A DNA stretch of 64,000 bases from Piper betle. Taxonomy: Eukaryota > Streptophyta > Magnoliopsida > Piperales > Piperaceae. This document shows positions 22,908 to 33,754 of this stretch, piece after piece (positions within the stretch are counted from its first letter, which is position 1; the number at the start of each line of letters is the position of its first letter). The DNA is taken from assembly GCA_033002965.1 (NCBI GenBank), contig JAURVB010001870.1:30622-94621 (forward strand), given 5' to 3'. A model generated the notes under the pieces. It was given only the letters and a program-made list of their open reading frames with translations, did not search any database and was not told the DNA's origin. Made by a program: the position numbers and the translations under genes.

Positions 22908-23660
22908 GAGGCCGTCTAGGAGGCTATTGCTTCGGGTGGCTTAAAGTGGGGTGCAATGGTTAGAGGGGGTTAGGGTTTTATATAAAGAAGATATCTAATC
23001 TGGGCTCGATTGGACAACCTAGATTTATGTTTGGAGCAGGAATGTCTTCATGCTTTTGGCTGATAAAAACTTTTCTCGTGTGTGTGTGTGTATATATATA
23101 TAAAATTTATGTGTGTTTGTGCGTGTTTTCGGTCAATACAAAACACATTTGTGAGACATTACTTTGATTGTCTAGTTTAACCTCCAGAATTTGGTAATTT
23201 TTGACTTGTGATTTTACCGGGACCAAAGGCATGTTTTCTGCTGTGCGACACATCGTAAGTAATTTTATATTACTTTTTATAACCTGATTAAATATGTTTA
23301 ATCTTCAAAAAGATTAATTCTATCTTAATTTATAAACTTTTACTTATATTATTTTTTTATAATGCCGATGTTGATGTTACCAATTTAGCTGAATATCTTG
23401 TAACTGAATATTTGGAACATTATTTATGTTTTTCATCATCAATTATCTTTACAATGTTATTTAACTTGAAATATTAGGAAAAATACTTCTATGCTTTAAA
23501 TTTTAATCATTTTTGGTGTGGTTATATAAAACTTATTTGTATTATGTTCTTTACTTTGAGATATATTGTTTGTTTAAAAACTCAATTATGTAATTTAAAG
23601 TTAAAACAAAGAAAAAACTTGTAGTTAGTTCTTAAAGGTTTAGTTAGTCTTAAATAGTTC
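22906..23660. repeat. Repeat N, second copy (not fused to CACTA)
   Basis: It begins GAGGCCGTCTAGGAGGC, runs through the GTCAATACAAAACA and CTGCTGTGCGACACA blocks, and ends near 23,658 where similarity to the other copies stops. A (TG)n-(TA)n tract sits at about 23,080-23,102. Here the repeat is followed by unrelated DNA, whereas at 13,370 and 61,300 it is joined to a CACTA fragment. Confidence 0.5.
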
Positions 23661-25120
23661 ATTTGTGAAAGAAAAAACATTAAATGAAATTTAAGATTAT
23701 TTGTAACTTCCATGAAAATAAATTTTTATACATGTAAATTATTTTTTATTAAACTTTTTTCCATTAAAATTTTTAATATTTTTATTTAATTTTAAATTTT
23801 TATATTATGATATCACATTTGAAGGTGTATATCTATAGACTGTGGGACTCGATCCACTATTATGTGTTATGTAAAATCTTGAAATTATGATAGGGTTATG
23901 TTATTTTAAGAAAATCATTTTTTCCTCTATTATCAAATAATTTCTATATTTTATTTTATTCGATATCGGATTCCAAGTAATAACTACGTAACAAAATAAT
24001 ATTTTGAATATTTGCTCGAGGGTCCAACCTTTCATGGCTTGACCATAGTTGTGTGGACCTTGTTTGTTTCGGCTAAGGAAGGTGAAAGATTAGAAAAAAG
24101 AAAATTAATTTAAAAAGAGTAGAATTGTTGGGGGTTTGTGACTTTGGAATTGACCTTGAAAGTTAATGAGGATGGATATTAGGTGTGGTTCAATGGCTTT
24201 GGAATTAGCCTTAGGTATTAAAGGATCGGACTTAGGTGGGGCTCTTGCCTCTTGGTCTGCTATAAAAGGAGTGGAGGGTGGCGGGCATGCGCATGACTCA
24301 TGGTTTCCCTCCTCCCTCCTTCGGTCAGGATCTAGGGCCGGCAACTACTTCGTCGGTGTCTCTTTTGCGGTACTCTTCTTAGCCTTTTATTTCTTAATTG
24401 TATAATAAACATGTCATGCATCATATATGATTAGTTGTAGCTTAGATTGATGATTACGTAGATTATTACTATATGATAGATAGAGCAAGGTTTAACAGTT
24501 TACATACACGAGAGTATCACGTTTTCCTTGTTAAACAAGATGCTATATGACTTATGTTTCCAATCCTTCTACAATATAAATATTAAAATTGTAATCTTTA
24601 TGATACTTAGAACACGTTAGAGTTAGATAAAATTGAAATAGTAATTTTATGCGTTAAAACCCTTTAATATTTTCTTGTTATGAATCATTAATCAATAATG
24701 ATCTAATTACTAATTATAATAAGTGTTATATTGGTAAATCGCTAATATATATTGCTAAGATGTGTTTAGAATTCTTAGTAGTCATAGAATGCAATGAATT
24801 GTGGATAATACCTATAAACGTTTAATATTTATTTTAAGTATGAACTGATTTGTTGTTAAGGATTAGTGCTTTGGGTTCAATCTCATGTTCATTTCTAATA
24901 TTCATGCATTTCAATTGTTAAGTTTTGAATTAGTATAATTATAATTGTAGTTGATAAAAGAACTAATTTATAACAGCCTGACTTAGTCATTTTTTTTCAA
25001 AAATAATTAATTAAGTTAAAGATCTTAAACTCAACCCTATAATATATTAGATCTTAACTTAATAGGTATTTCATGTAGGACTAACTTTTGGAAACATTAC
25101 ATTCCACCCACTATAATGAA
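23660..25120 (-). repeat. Probable gypsy LTR fragment with adjoining polypurine tract
   Basis: At 25,104-25,140 the minus strand reads GAGGGTGAAATTTCATTATAGTGGGTGGAATG. This is a worn form of the conserved gypsy pol end plus purine tract, so an LTR should run from about 25,103 to lower coordinates. A plus-strand TATAAAAGG (24,261-24,269) followed by a GC-richer, CT-rich stretch looks like a promoter on the opposite strand. The 79-codon frames at 24,105-24,405 lie over this and are not convincing. The rest is AT-rich. Confidence 0.35.
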
Positions 25121-25840
25121 ATTTCACCCTCAAAATTGTTTTTGTTGCTCTTGAGTTGAACTGAATTGACTAGACAGGCCACCATCCATCCAATACAGTT
25201 TTGGATTGGCTCCCATATTGCTTGTAACAACTCGACTAATTAGTGCAAATTGATGGGCTTAGTTATCTCTTCACGAGTGATTAACTAAGTTAAACACTAG
25301 TAAAAATTCATTTATTTGGGACTGGTAGCTGCGGCTGTAAATTAGTACTGCAGTCACAAATTAGTAACCAGCTTGCAACTGCATTGAAATGGTACCAAAT
25401 TGTGAACAGTTTGTGACCGCTGGTCGCAAAATTATTGAAAAAATATAATGACTGTTTTGCAACTGTATTAGTGACCTAATTTTTTTGTAGCCACGCTATC
25501 CAATAGCAAAATTTTGTTGTAAAAGTTAAATCATATTTTGCATTCGACTCTGCGGTTGCTAAATGGTCACTATTTTAAAAATGAATTTTTGTTTGTGACC
25601 AGAGGTAGCAGTCACAAGCCAGTCACAACTCTTTGAATGAATAAAAAATGTTGCAGCGCCGAAGTGCCCAAATCCTTCGTTAACTTAGCTCTACCGCCCG
25701 CCACCATGTCACTACTGTGCCACGCCGTCGTTCCTTGCACTGCCATGCCTTGCAGTCACCTCCGTACCATGCATTGCCACCACCGCTGGGCCAAATGCCA
25801 CCGTTGCTGTTGTCTTGGATTGCTGTATTGTCTCCGTATA

Positions 25841-26093
25841 ATGAATTGAGTGAGGGATAGAGCATTGGAGCTCTTGAACATGGGTGACCTTGCAGACTGT
25901 ATAGAAGAAGGCCGACCTAATTGGATTCAGCAGGCCATTTGGGAGAGGCCCATTCTAGATCATTGTGCTATTAATGAATTCACAAACTATCCGAGAAGAA
26001 CAAGAAGAATAGGCTAGAGAAGGATGGTAATTTAAGTCATCATGTTGCGGGGAACAGTCAATGTGAAAATCGATGAAAAATGTCTACTATATA
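25841..26093 (+). pseudogene. Transposase_24-like fragment of the CACTA element, broken
   Basis: It is homologous to 13,774-14,043 and 61,736-62,008. The ATG at 25,841 is followed by a TGA at codon 3, and a small deletion near 25,981 (before ACTATCCG) shifts the frame ahead of the EKNKKNR block. Downstream, 26,150-26,440 may encode further pieces (KMPHFVRPHTKSK, then KGACEDEG after a possible intron), but no continuous frame exists. Confidence 0.55.
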
Positions 26094-26449
26094 CAAAAAA
26101 TTATTTCTTTAACTATAATTTAATTATCAATCATACTTTACTTATATTTTTAACTTATGTGGGAGAAAGATATGGGAGGGAAAAAAATGCCACATTTTGT
26201 TAGACCACACACAAAGTAAGGATAAAGGTAAGGGTCCATATGCAGATAACAAGTATGAGGCAGCGGCTGGCTTTCATGTACCTTGTCTTGCTTTCATGGT
26301 ATGTGCTGTATTTTTTGGATAGGATGGCTCGTGTTACATGTATCGGTACACAAAGCTTATGAAAATTTTATTTTACAGGAGAAGGGCGCATGTGAAGATG
26401 AAGGATTAGATACCCTTGTAATACATGCAGTAAACGACTGAGTGTTCGC

Positions 26450-27798
26450 CCATGATGTACACAGATCAGGGGACCAGCTAACACATGAAATACTCCACCT
26501 AGAATGTTTGATAAATGTTTTAAATAAAATGCTCTTGGTTATTTTAATGCATATGCCAATTTATATAGGTTATGTAAAACTTTTTCAATGTCCTAGTTAT
26601 GGGTAGGGGTGGGTGCGTACGTCTGAATTACTGAGTCCGACCGAAGTCCGAAGTATGTCAGACCGAATTCGACCGCATTAAAACAAACCAAACATGAATT
26701 CTACATTTATTAAATCATAATTATGTGTTTAATCTCTAATCAATATTCAATACCAACCAGTTCTAATTCTTTTTAATTATTTTCTAGGTCTAACCCAATT
26801 AATTTATTTAATCCACATAATAATTAAATTAAAAAAATTGATCCGACCTATCATTTTACAATTTCTACTTAATTTTTTTGTAAGCATCATTCACAAAAAA
26901 TTAAACAGGACCTGCAGATTGCCCCGGGCAATTCTATAGTTAATTTAAAAACCGGGACTAGTAGAAATATTGTTTGAACTTTTGATTTGCAAGAGAACCT
27001 CAAATTCAAACAACACAAATTTGGGAGGAGATAAAATTCAAATCACACGATGGGTTGCTGGGCACGGGGGGCGGATCCGACCCGACGGCATGTTGGGAAT
27101 TACTTTTCACTGTGACCAAAACTGTGACCAACAAACATTTTTACAGGAGGCACCTTTGCAGGCCGCCAAGCCAAAGCTCGAAGAAAATGTTCAAAGGGGA
27201 GAAGCAGCGGCACAAGGAGGCGAAGCGAGGAGAGATCAACTGATCATCAAAGGCAAGGAGAGGGATAGTAAGTGATAGAGGAAGAGATAATAAGTAAAAG
27301 AGAGGGAGGAGATGTCGGAAGAGGAAAGACATTTGAAGGAGGCTAAGAAACTTTTCCACAAGAACTGGAAGGTCAGGAACGAAGCCAACGTCGACCTAGC
27401 TTCCCTTTTGGATTCTATATTTGATCCCAAAGATTCCTGCCTTAGAGATTTTGGTAAACTCCACTTTTATTTTTTCAGGCAGCGTCAGAGGAGTTATGTA
27501 GGCAGCGCGCAAGATGGCGGCAGAGGGGTATGCAGGCAGCGCCCAGGGAGGAGAAGGGGGACGCAGGGCAACGGAGGTGGCCCATAGGCTGCGGTGGAGG
27601 GGATACTCGGGGTGCGCACAGGGCGGCGAAGGGCTGCCACTGGTGGCGGTGGGCAGCAGTGGTGGAGGAGACGAGGTCTCTTTTGATTTTGGATTGTCCA
27701 CGGACATTGCTCGGGCCTGATGGACAACTTGGCAATGACTCGGTCGAACAAATTTTGGGCGACAAAATTTCGGACAAACGCAGGCAACATAGGTAACT
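26450..27798. other. CACTA interior, unassigned
   Basis: This stretch is AT-rich to about 26,900, then GC-richer. About 60 bp around 26,545-26,605 recurs at 32,145-32,205. Open frames such as 26,970-27,275 (+) and 27,312-27,587 (+) overlap frames on the other strand and match nothing I recognise. Residue content at 27,300-27,440 (ERHLKEAKKLFHKNWK) is exon-like but of unknown identity. No promoter or RNA gene was recognised. Confidence 0.35.
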
Positions 27799-28731
27799 TG
27801 TTGGGAAATATACACTCCAGCGAAAACAAGCCAGAAAATATTTCCCCTACTCGATGAAATGAATAGGAGACACCTAAGATAAAAATGGATGGAAACTTTC
27901 TTCCCAATTTAGAGAAAAAGAAAACCAACCTACTCAATCAACCTTTGATTAAGAAATCTCTTACAATCAAGTATCGAAATAAAATTTGAGAAACCTCTCC
28001 TAACCTAAATCAGATCAATAACAAGATCTGAAAGATACAATTCTTGAGAAATTGAGAAAACTGACATACACCTCAAATGAAAAAATGGATCAAACTCGCA
28101 CCTTGGATTACGACCCCACTTCAACTTGAGATGATGAAAAACTTGTCCAAACTCTCCTGTTGTGAGTGAAACCACTCCCCGTTATATGTGGAAAAACTCC
28201 ACCGAATACATGTAGAAAATTCTACCAAAATGTGAAAATCTTCACCCTAATAAAAGTAGAAACACTACCCAAATGTGGAAAATTCCACCCAAAAGAGTAA
28301 CACTACTCCCAATTACAATCCATAGACAAAGGTAGAGAAAGAAAAGAAATTAACCATTGTTAATCTTGTCGAAGAACCCGAAATCATATCTTTGCCTCAC
28401 AACAAACAATTTCACTTTCTCCCACATGCACTACCAATAGTAACCTTATCTAGATCCGTAATCCCTCAAGTCCTCCATGGAACTTCCCCAAAGGGAAAGC
28501 ACACCAAACACATACCTCTAATCACATATTTATAGACTAGAGATATGAATACCACTTGGAAATGAAGAGAACTCCAAACACTACTTCTTGAGCATTGGAA
28601 TCCTTACTAATGAGTCTCTTCACGTATTCTACAAATTCTCTTCGAATTCGTCGTACCTCTTGGTTTATCTTCATGTCTTCACGACTTTCAATGTGACCGA
28701 ACGCTTTCTCATGGGAGGGAATATCTCAACA
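27799..28731 (-). repeat. 3' LTR of the gene-carrying element (family P)
   Basis: It is 933 bp long, about 80 bp longer than its partner because the partner lacks a segment present here at about 27,917-28,023. It contains short tandem motifs of the type GTGGAAAACTCCACCC/AAATTCTACC (about 28,160-28,310). A solo LTR of the same family is at 40,128-44,457. Confidence 0.85.
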
Positions 28732-28940
28732 ATTCTCCTCTTCCCGAGCATGAGAAACACTGGAAAAATTATCACACATGTGCATCCTTGCTTCCATCAA
28801 TCACAACACAACCCATCGATAACCAAGGTGCATACAAGCATACTCAAGTCAGCTCGATTACGGATCTTTGACCCACCTGCCTGAAAATGCTACACCTCAT
28901 TAGTATCAATTGGCCTTACCACTTTCTTGAATGTGACTCA

Positions 28941-29430
28941 TCATGCCTCTTCGACACAATTCCCTTTATGGATTTTCTCAATTAGCAACTGTACCCTATG
29001 GCTCGAACAGTGCACCCACCTGGGAGAAAACCCAAAACTGAGGTTGGAATACGCACCATAAGAACAATTCATCAAACATTGCTCCGTATACTCTCCTGTA
29101 CTCACATTCAGCTTGGAGATGGGAAGATCCAACAACTTTATCAGCCCCAAGCTCCTGAACTTGTCCCCCTCACCGCATTCGGCATCACTATACTTCGCCA
29201 TCCTAGTCAGCTGGGTGCCAAGCAAGCACTTGCACTCAGACAGCCCATTACAACCGCAGTGAGAGAAGAAGTGATAGGGGATCCGAGGTCTGTTCCACAC
29301 CCGGTCCCAAGCCACCGTCACTGGTAGCCATGTCCATTGCTCTAGCATGCCGAACCTGTTGAGCTGGAACCTTCATATCAAAGAAGAGTTGGAGACCGAT
29401 ATGGTGAGCACAAACATTCTCGACCATACC
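28941..29430 (-). pseudogene. Captured fragment of an S-domain (G-type lectin) receptor-kinase gene
   Basis: The minus strand encodes, upstream of 29,348, ISVSNSSLI then RFQLNRFGMLEQWTW, the S-locus-glycoprotein domain signature. Downstream come the Cys-rich EGF/PAN-type motifs: a CKCLLG turn, then CGEGDKFRSLGLIKLLDLP and EQCLMNCSYGAYSNL, which match the PAN region of plant G-type lectin receptor kinases. Kinase, transmembrane and lectin parts are absent and at least one stop interrupts the 5' part. Intact proteins act as plasma-membrane receptors. This piece lies inside the LTR element in the element's own sense orientation, as expected for sequence picked up through RNA. It encodes no functional receptor. 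Confidence 0.72.
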
Positions 29431-29666
29431 ACTTGTCGACCATCGACTTCACCATCTGCAAGTCAATCCGGATGTCAAATGAGGTTAACCGCTCCCACGA
29501 CCAAACACTCTCCATCAAAGAAGACAAGAGCAAGACGGGACTCCATCACCCGAGTCACCGACATCAAGACAGCGAGCTCCGTCCCTGTGGTGATGCTCAA
29601 CAAGCCATTGTTCAGCTAGACCTTCGCAGATCTCCCCTCGGCAACCTCCCTCTTCAATCAAGAAGC

Positions 29667-30008
29667 TCACTCTTGCCAAAGGCCACACTTCACAAGGCGG
29701 ACATGCACTTGCCGGCCATTTGTCAAGCTAGAAGAAGTAACTATCCTAGTGAGAACAATAGCAAAAGTGAAATGATCAGGTCTCACACCTGCATGCACCA
29801 TCCTGCACCAAAAGCTCCAAACTTTGGAGTAGGAAAACTGTAAATACCCGGCAATCACAGCATTCAATGACACCGTATCCCTCATGGAGCATTTGCAGAA
29901 GAACACCTCTGCATCGGAAACCTTCCTATATCTGATCAAAGCTGTGAGGAACGCGTTCATCAGAAACATGTTCGACTCGAACCCGAGCTTCACGACCAAC
30001 ACAAGCAC
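29667..30008 (-). pseudogene. Captured pentatricopeptide repeat (PPR) gene fragment
   Basis: About 113 residues of a PLS-type PPR protein are encoded. The order is VVKLGFESNMFLMNAFLTAL, an SDAEVFF helix pair, RDTVSLNAVIAGYLQ, then MVHAGVRPDHFTFAIVLTR and NGRQVHVRLVKCGL. These are the standard PPR helices (compare the family consensus of RDxVSWNAxIxGY and GxxPDxFTF). Organelle RNA-editing or processing factors carry ten or more such repeats; only about three remain. The fragment is open in one frame and joins in frame to a GC-rich stretch upstream (to 30,308) that is not PPR. Its strand agrees with the element's transcription. Confidence 0.82.
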
Positions 30009-30009
30009 C

Positions 30010-31030
30010 TGGTACGCACCGCTCGCATCCTCCAACCATCGCAGCCCTGCTGGCTGTTGTTTCCGGCTGTTGCTTCCGGCTGTTGTTTCCGGCTGCCGCA
30101 GCCGTGCTGGCTGCGGCACAACACCTTGGCCGCCCACAGCAACTAAGATGAGTTGGTTTGCCACCTTAGCACCGCCGACTTTGGCCAGCCAGCAGCAGCA
30201 ACATAACTGGGCCACCGTCGCGGACCCGCATGTCTGCCCATCACGGTCTTGCTTGGCTGCCAGTCGAGACTCCGCTTGATCGCTGTCGCGTTTACAGCAG
30301 CAGACCACCGATCGCTGGCTCCCCTTGGCCGCCGTAGCGCTGGCCGATCACTGGACGTCGGTCTGCAGCAACAGGATCTCCGACCGCCCAGTTGCGCTCG
30401 CAAATCGCCTAGCCACCCACCGCGGCTACGCCTGACCACAATCGCGGGCTGGTCCGCTTGAACGCGGCCCCCCAGCCACCCTAGCCACAGGCGCCTGCAC
30501 CGCCTCCTTCGCCGATCGCGAGCCCGGCCTAGCGGCCTCCCTGCCGCCCGGCCTCACTGGTCACCGGCCACCCGCCTGTCGCGGACTGGGCTGCTTCCAG
30601 GTGGCCCCCGGGCTTCTCCGCCGGCCGCCGCTCAGGCTTTTGGCAGCTAGATCTTGGCTATTGGCTGCAGGCAGCAGCTCCGGCTCTGCTCTTAATCGCT
30701 GACCGCCACTCCTTCGTGCATTTGTCGCTGCAAACACTGGAACACAGCTACCGCTTAACCACTACGACTCCGACTGGTCGCCCACCGTGGCTCCTCTGCT
30801 GGCTGCCGCTGTCTCGGGCTCCAGTTGTTTATCAAAATTGGGTCGCATGTCACAGCCCAGACGGCTGTGGGATTGGGCCGCATGGTCGCGGCCCTCAGCC
30901 TCCATGGCTGCAGGAGTGCATGGACTGCCATCGCAGGCCCCGGGTCCTCCTTGCCGGCCACCACAACATGAACCTCCACAGGTCATGAAACCACATCTCC
31001 ACAAACCAAAGCATGATCCAAAATATGAAC
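30010..31030 (-). other. GC-rich third insert of the gene-carrying element
   Basis: The base composition rises sharply (GC-rich, many CCG/GGC triplets) compared with the AT-rich surroundings. Frames are open on both strands, which is a composition effect, and no family was recognised. A tandem short repeat (CTGTTGTTTCCGGCTG type) lies at about 30,050-30,100. It could be a further captured exon or leader. Confidence 0.45.
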
Positions 31031-31033
31031 CAA

Positions 31034-31046
31034 AGCTCTGATACCG
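31034..31046 (-). other. Primer-binding site of the gene-carrying element
   Basis: The minus strand reads GCGGTATCAGAGC two bases inside the LTR edge. It is complementary, with one mismatch, to the 3' end of plant initiator methionine tRNA, as used by copia elements. Confidence 0.7.
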
Positions 31047-31048
31047 CT

Positions 31049-31900
31049 TGTTGGGAAATATACACTCCAGCGAAAACAAGCCAGAAAATATTTCCCCTAC
31101 TCGATGAAATGAATAGGAGACAACCAAGATAAAAATGTATGGAAACTTTCTTCCCAATTTAGAGAAAAGAAAATTGGAAAGATACAATTCTTGGAAATTG
31201 AGAAAACTGACATACACCTCAAATGAAAAAATGGATTAATCTCACACCTTAGATTACGACCCCACTTCAACTTGAGATGATGAAAAACTTCTCCAAACTC
31301 TCCCGTTGTGAGTGAAACCACTCCCCGTTATATGTGAAAAAACTCCACCCAATACATGTAGAAAATTCTACCAAAGTATGAAAAACTTCACCCCAATAAA
31401 AGTAGAAACTCTACCCAAATGTGGAAAACTCCACCCAAAAGAATAACACTACTCCCAATTACAATCCACAGACGAAGGTAGAGAAAGAAAAGAAAATTAA
31501 CCACTATTGATCTTGTCGAAGAACCCAAAGTCATATCTTCGCCTCACAACAAACAATTTCACTTTCTTCTCCCACATGCACTACCAATAGTAACCCTGTC
31601 TAGATCTGTAATCCCTCAAGTCTCCTTTAAAGGAGAACACTCCATGGAACTTCCCCAAAGGGAAAGCACACTAAACACATACCTCTAATCACATATTTAT
31701 AGACTAGAGGTATGAATACCACTTGGAAATGAAGAGCCAACTCCAAACACTACTTCTTGATCATTAGAATCCTTACTAATGAGTCTCTTCACGTATTCCA
31801 CAAATTCTCATCGAATTCATCGTACCTCTTGGTTTATCTTCATGTTTTCACGACTTTCAATGTGACTGAATGCTTTCTCATGGGAAGGAATATCTCAACA
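31049..31900 (-). repeat. 5' LTR of the gene-carrying element (family P)
   Basis: The 852-bp partner of 27,799-28,731 has the same termini. It lacks an internal segment (near 31,168) and carries a small insertion near 31,630 (CTTTAAAGGAGAACAC) that is also found in the solo LTR at 44,180. That makes it closer to the solo copy there. Confidence 0.85.
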
Positions 31901-32377
31901 TAACTAAGCAAGAGAAAAACTGTTTGAAACCTACCAAACTGTTTAAATGAAGCTACTGGTTTGTTACCGATTGCTATGCTTACAAAGATCAAATAATGCT
32001 AATGCTAATGAACCAGTCATATTTGATGGTCACTTAAGATGGACAATAAAACTAGTATAAAATGTTTGAAGCCTACAAAATTGAACAAGTGTGTGAATGT
32101 GATGATTTTGTGTGATGAAATGTGTTAAAGAAAAAGTTTTCTGTTATTTTATTGCATGTGTGGATTTATACAGGTCGTGTAAGAGTTTTTCAATGTCCTA
32201 CTTATAAAGGGAGGTTATGTGGTTTGTCCCCCAAGATTATAAGTCTATTTTGTTGCATAGTTTGGTTTAATAGTTTGATTGTTTATTTTGCCTTGTCGAT
32301 TGTTATGGAACATGAATCAATTTTTTTAAAATTATACAGCATTCGAAAAGTTTTAATTGAAAATTAATTAGCTTGTC

Positions 32378-32378
<1 letters not shown>

Positions 32379-32411
<33 letters not shown>
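32379..32411. repeat. (TA)n microsatellite
   Basis: About 16 TA units lie within the CACTA interior. Confidence 0.85.
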
Positions 32412-32415
<4 letters not shown>

Positions 32416-32639
32416 CAAATTTAGGATGTTATAATATATTCGCTCTTGAATATTGGTTTTAAACTAACAAACTAAGAAAGTTTTTTCTATACTTTTACAA
32501 GCTAGGTATTGGGAGTGCATTAGGTCTACTTACGGTACTGACCATTCTTCTCAGGCACTATCTGTCGACCCTGAGGCCTACCAATTTGCAGTGGGTTCCG
32601 CTCTTAGTGTAGTTTGCCATCTTCCTCGACAAACTAGGA

Positions 32640-33010
32640 GAATCTCATGACTCTACTTCTTCTCCATCTGATGATGTCGGCTCTAGTTTTGGCCCACTCA
32701 GCCAGCTTCACAGTCACAAGCATTTCCTCCCTCGGATTGAGGAGCAAGTGAGATTGTATTAGGAGGCTGAGGAGAGATAGCGATGGTGAGGGAGGAGACT
32801 GTGGATAGGGATCCCTTGTCAAGTTGCTTGATAATAAGAGGCACCACACGAGAGAGTGGTGGATATGGGAGGCCGACTAGATGAGATCATGCTTTGTCAT
32901 ATATTTCTCATGGTTAAAGATGCTCATCGTGGGCTTGACGAGTCATTTCCATGGAAACCTGACCAACCAAATCATGCTAGGGATTGATCACGTTGATGCT
33001 GTATTTGATA
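32640..33010 (-). repeat. Direct repeat R, copy 1 (inside the CACTA element)
   Basis: About 300 bp is shared with 34,420-34,690 (blocks GAGGCTGA..GAGAG, GGGAGGCCGACT, GATGAGATC, GCTTGACGAGTCAT, CACGTTGATGCTG). Short minus-strand frames (32,634-32,849 and 34,325-34,531) share LLSSNLTRDPYPQ / FLSSSNSTGDPYPQ. Copy 2 lies outside the CACTA end, so the repeat predates or crosses that boundary. Identity unknown. Confidence 0.5.
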
Positions 33011-33754
33011 TGTATTGATTATATTTAACATATTGATTTATTTGAAAAATACTTTTCATTCAATTTAGGTTCAATTTATATCCTAATTGGTTATGTGGTA
33101 TTTAAATTTTTGTGTCATTAGTTAATTTATTAGGTTAACAGGGAATTATAAAATAAAGTAATTGTTTTCCCATTTTTCACATTTATGACTGTTTGCTACT
33201 GCAGTGAAACCGCCTTTGCAACCAGGAATCCATCTTGCAACCACAATCACAATCGGATTTATAATCGCATGACTGTTTGCAAACTTTGAAATGTAAAGCG
33301 TTGGCTATTTACGATTTCAAGTTTTGCGACTGGATGCTTTTCTGGTCATAAAAGTCACCAACGGCCTTGTCTTCCATGACCCCTTCTTCCGGTAGCAAAA
33401 ATCTTTAGCGACCGGATTTTGGTTCTTTAAGAACCGGATAGCAAGTGCAGTCACTGATAACCATCTTTCTACTAGTGGAAGATCATAAATTCGTCCCCAC
33501 TAATGTATAGGTTTTGCATCTCAAAAAGGTCATTCTAGTAGATGGCAAATTGTTACATAAGTGTGTCTAGATCTCACCATGTCCATCATGAGGGGGCCTC
33601 ATGCCATGAACCGAGATGGTGGTGGATAGTAGAAAAAGTGATTATGGGTCTCAAATGAGCACTTCTTAGTTCCTTCTCATCTCTTGCAAGTGTAGCTCCA
33701 TAAGATTCACTTGGTCTGTGAATGCATCAGCCTCTCACATAATTAGTTCATGAG

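Larger units (their letters stand above)
27799..31900 (-). mobile_element. Non-autonomous LTR element carrying host-gene fragments, with 5-bp target duplication
   Basis: Two LTRs (27,799-28,731 and 31,049-31,900) begin TGTTGGGAAAT and end ATCTCAACA. They are flanked by identical TAACT (27,794-27,798 and 31,901-31,905). A primer site resembling initiator Met tRNA (minus GCGGTATCAGAGC, about 31,034-31,046) adjoins the right LTR, and a purine tract (minus GGGAAGAGGAGAAT, about 28,732-28,746) adjoins the left, so the element reads on the minus strand. The 2.3-kb interior contains no gag or pol at all. It holds an S-domain receptor-kinase fragment, a PPR fragment and a GC-rich tract, making it a gene-carrying, trans-mobilised element like maize Bs1. 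Intact LTR ends and a perfect target duplication suggest relative youth. Confidence 0.88.
25295..33477 (+). mobile_element. CACTA (En/Spm) element, host to a nested LTR element
   Basis: The left end is CACTAGTAAAAATTC at 25,295. The right end is the inverse TTTCTACTAGTG finishing at 33,477. Both ends carry short subterminal repeats based on TTTGCAACC/GTGACC motifs (25,330-25,460 and 33,185-33,470), which is diagnostic of En/Spm elements. Flanking triplets are AAA and GAA, so the expected 3-bp duplication is imperfect. A transposase-family fragment lies at 25,841-26,093. Without the LTR insertion (27,799-31,900) the element would be about 4.1 kb. No TNP2 transposase domain was recognised, so it is non-autonomous or decayed. 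Confidence 0.65.

Noticed and set aside
27396..27937. Minus-strand frames of 100-147 codons at the left edge of the family P element
   Set aside because: They cross the LTR boundary at 27,799 and overlap equally long plus-strand frames. No recognisable motif.
29884..31041. Long plus-strand frames in the GC-rich part of the gene-carrying element
   Set aside because: All strands are open because stop codons are rare at this GC content. The recognisable protein motifs (PPR, S-domain) are on the minus strand.
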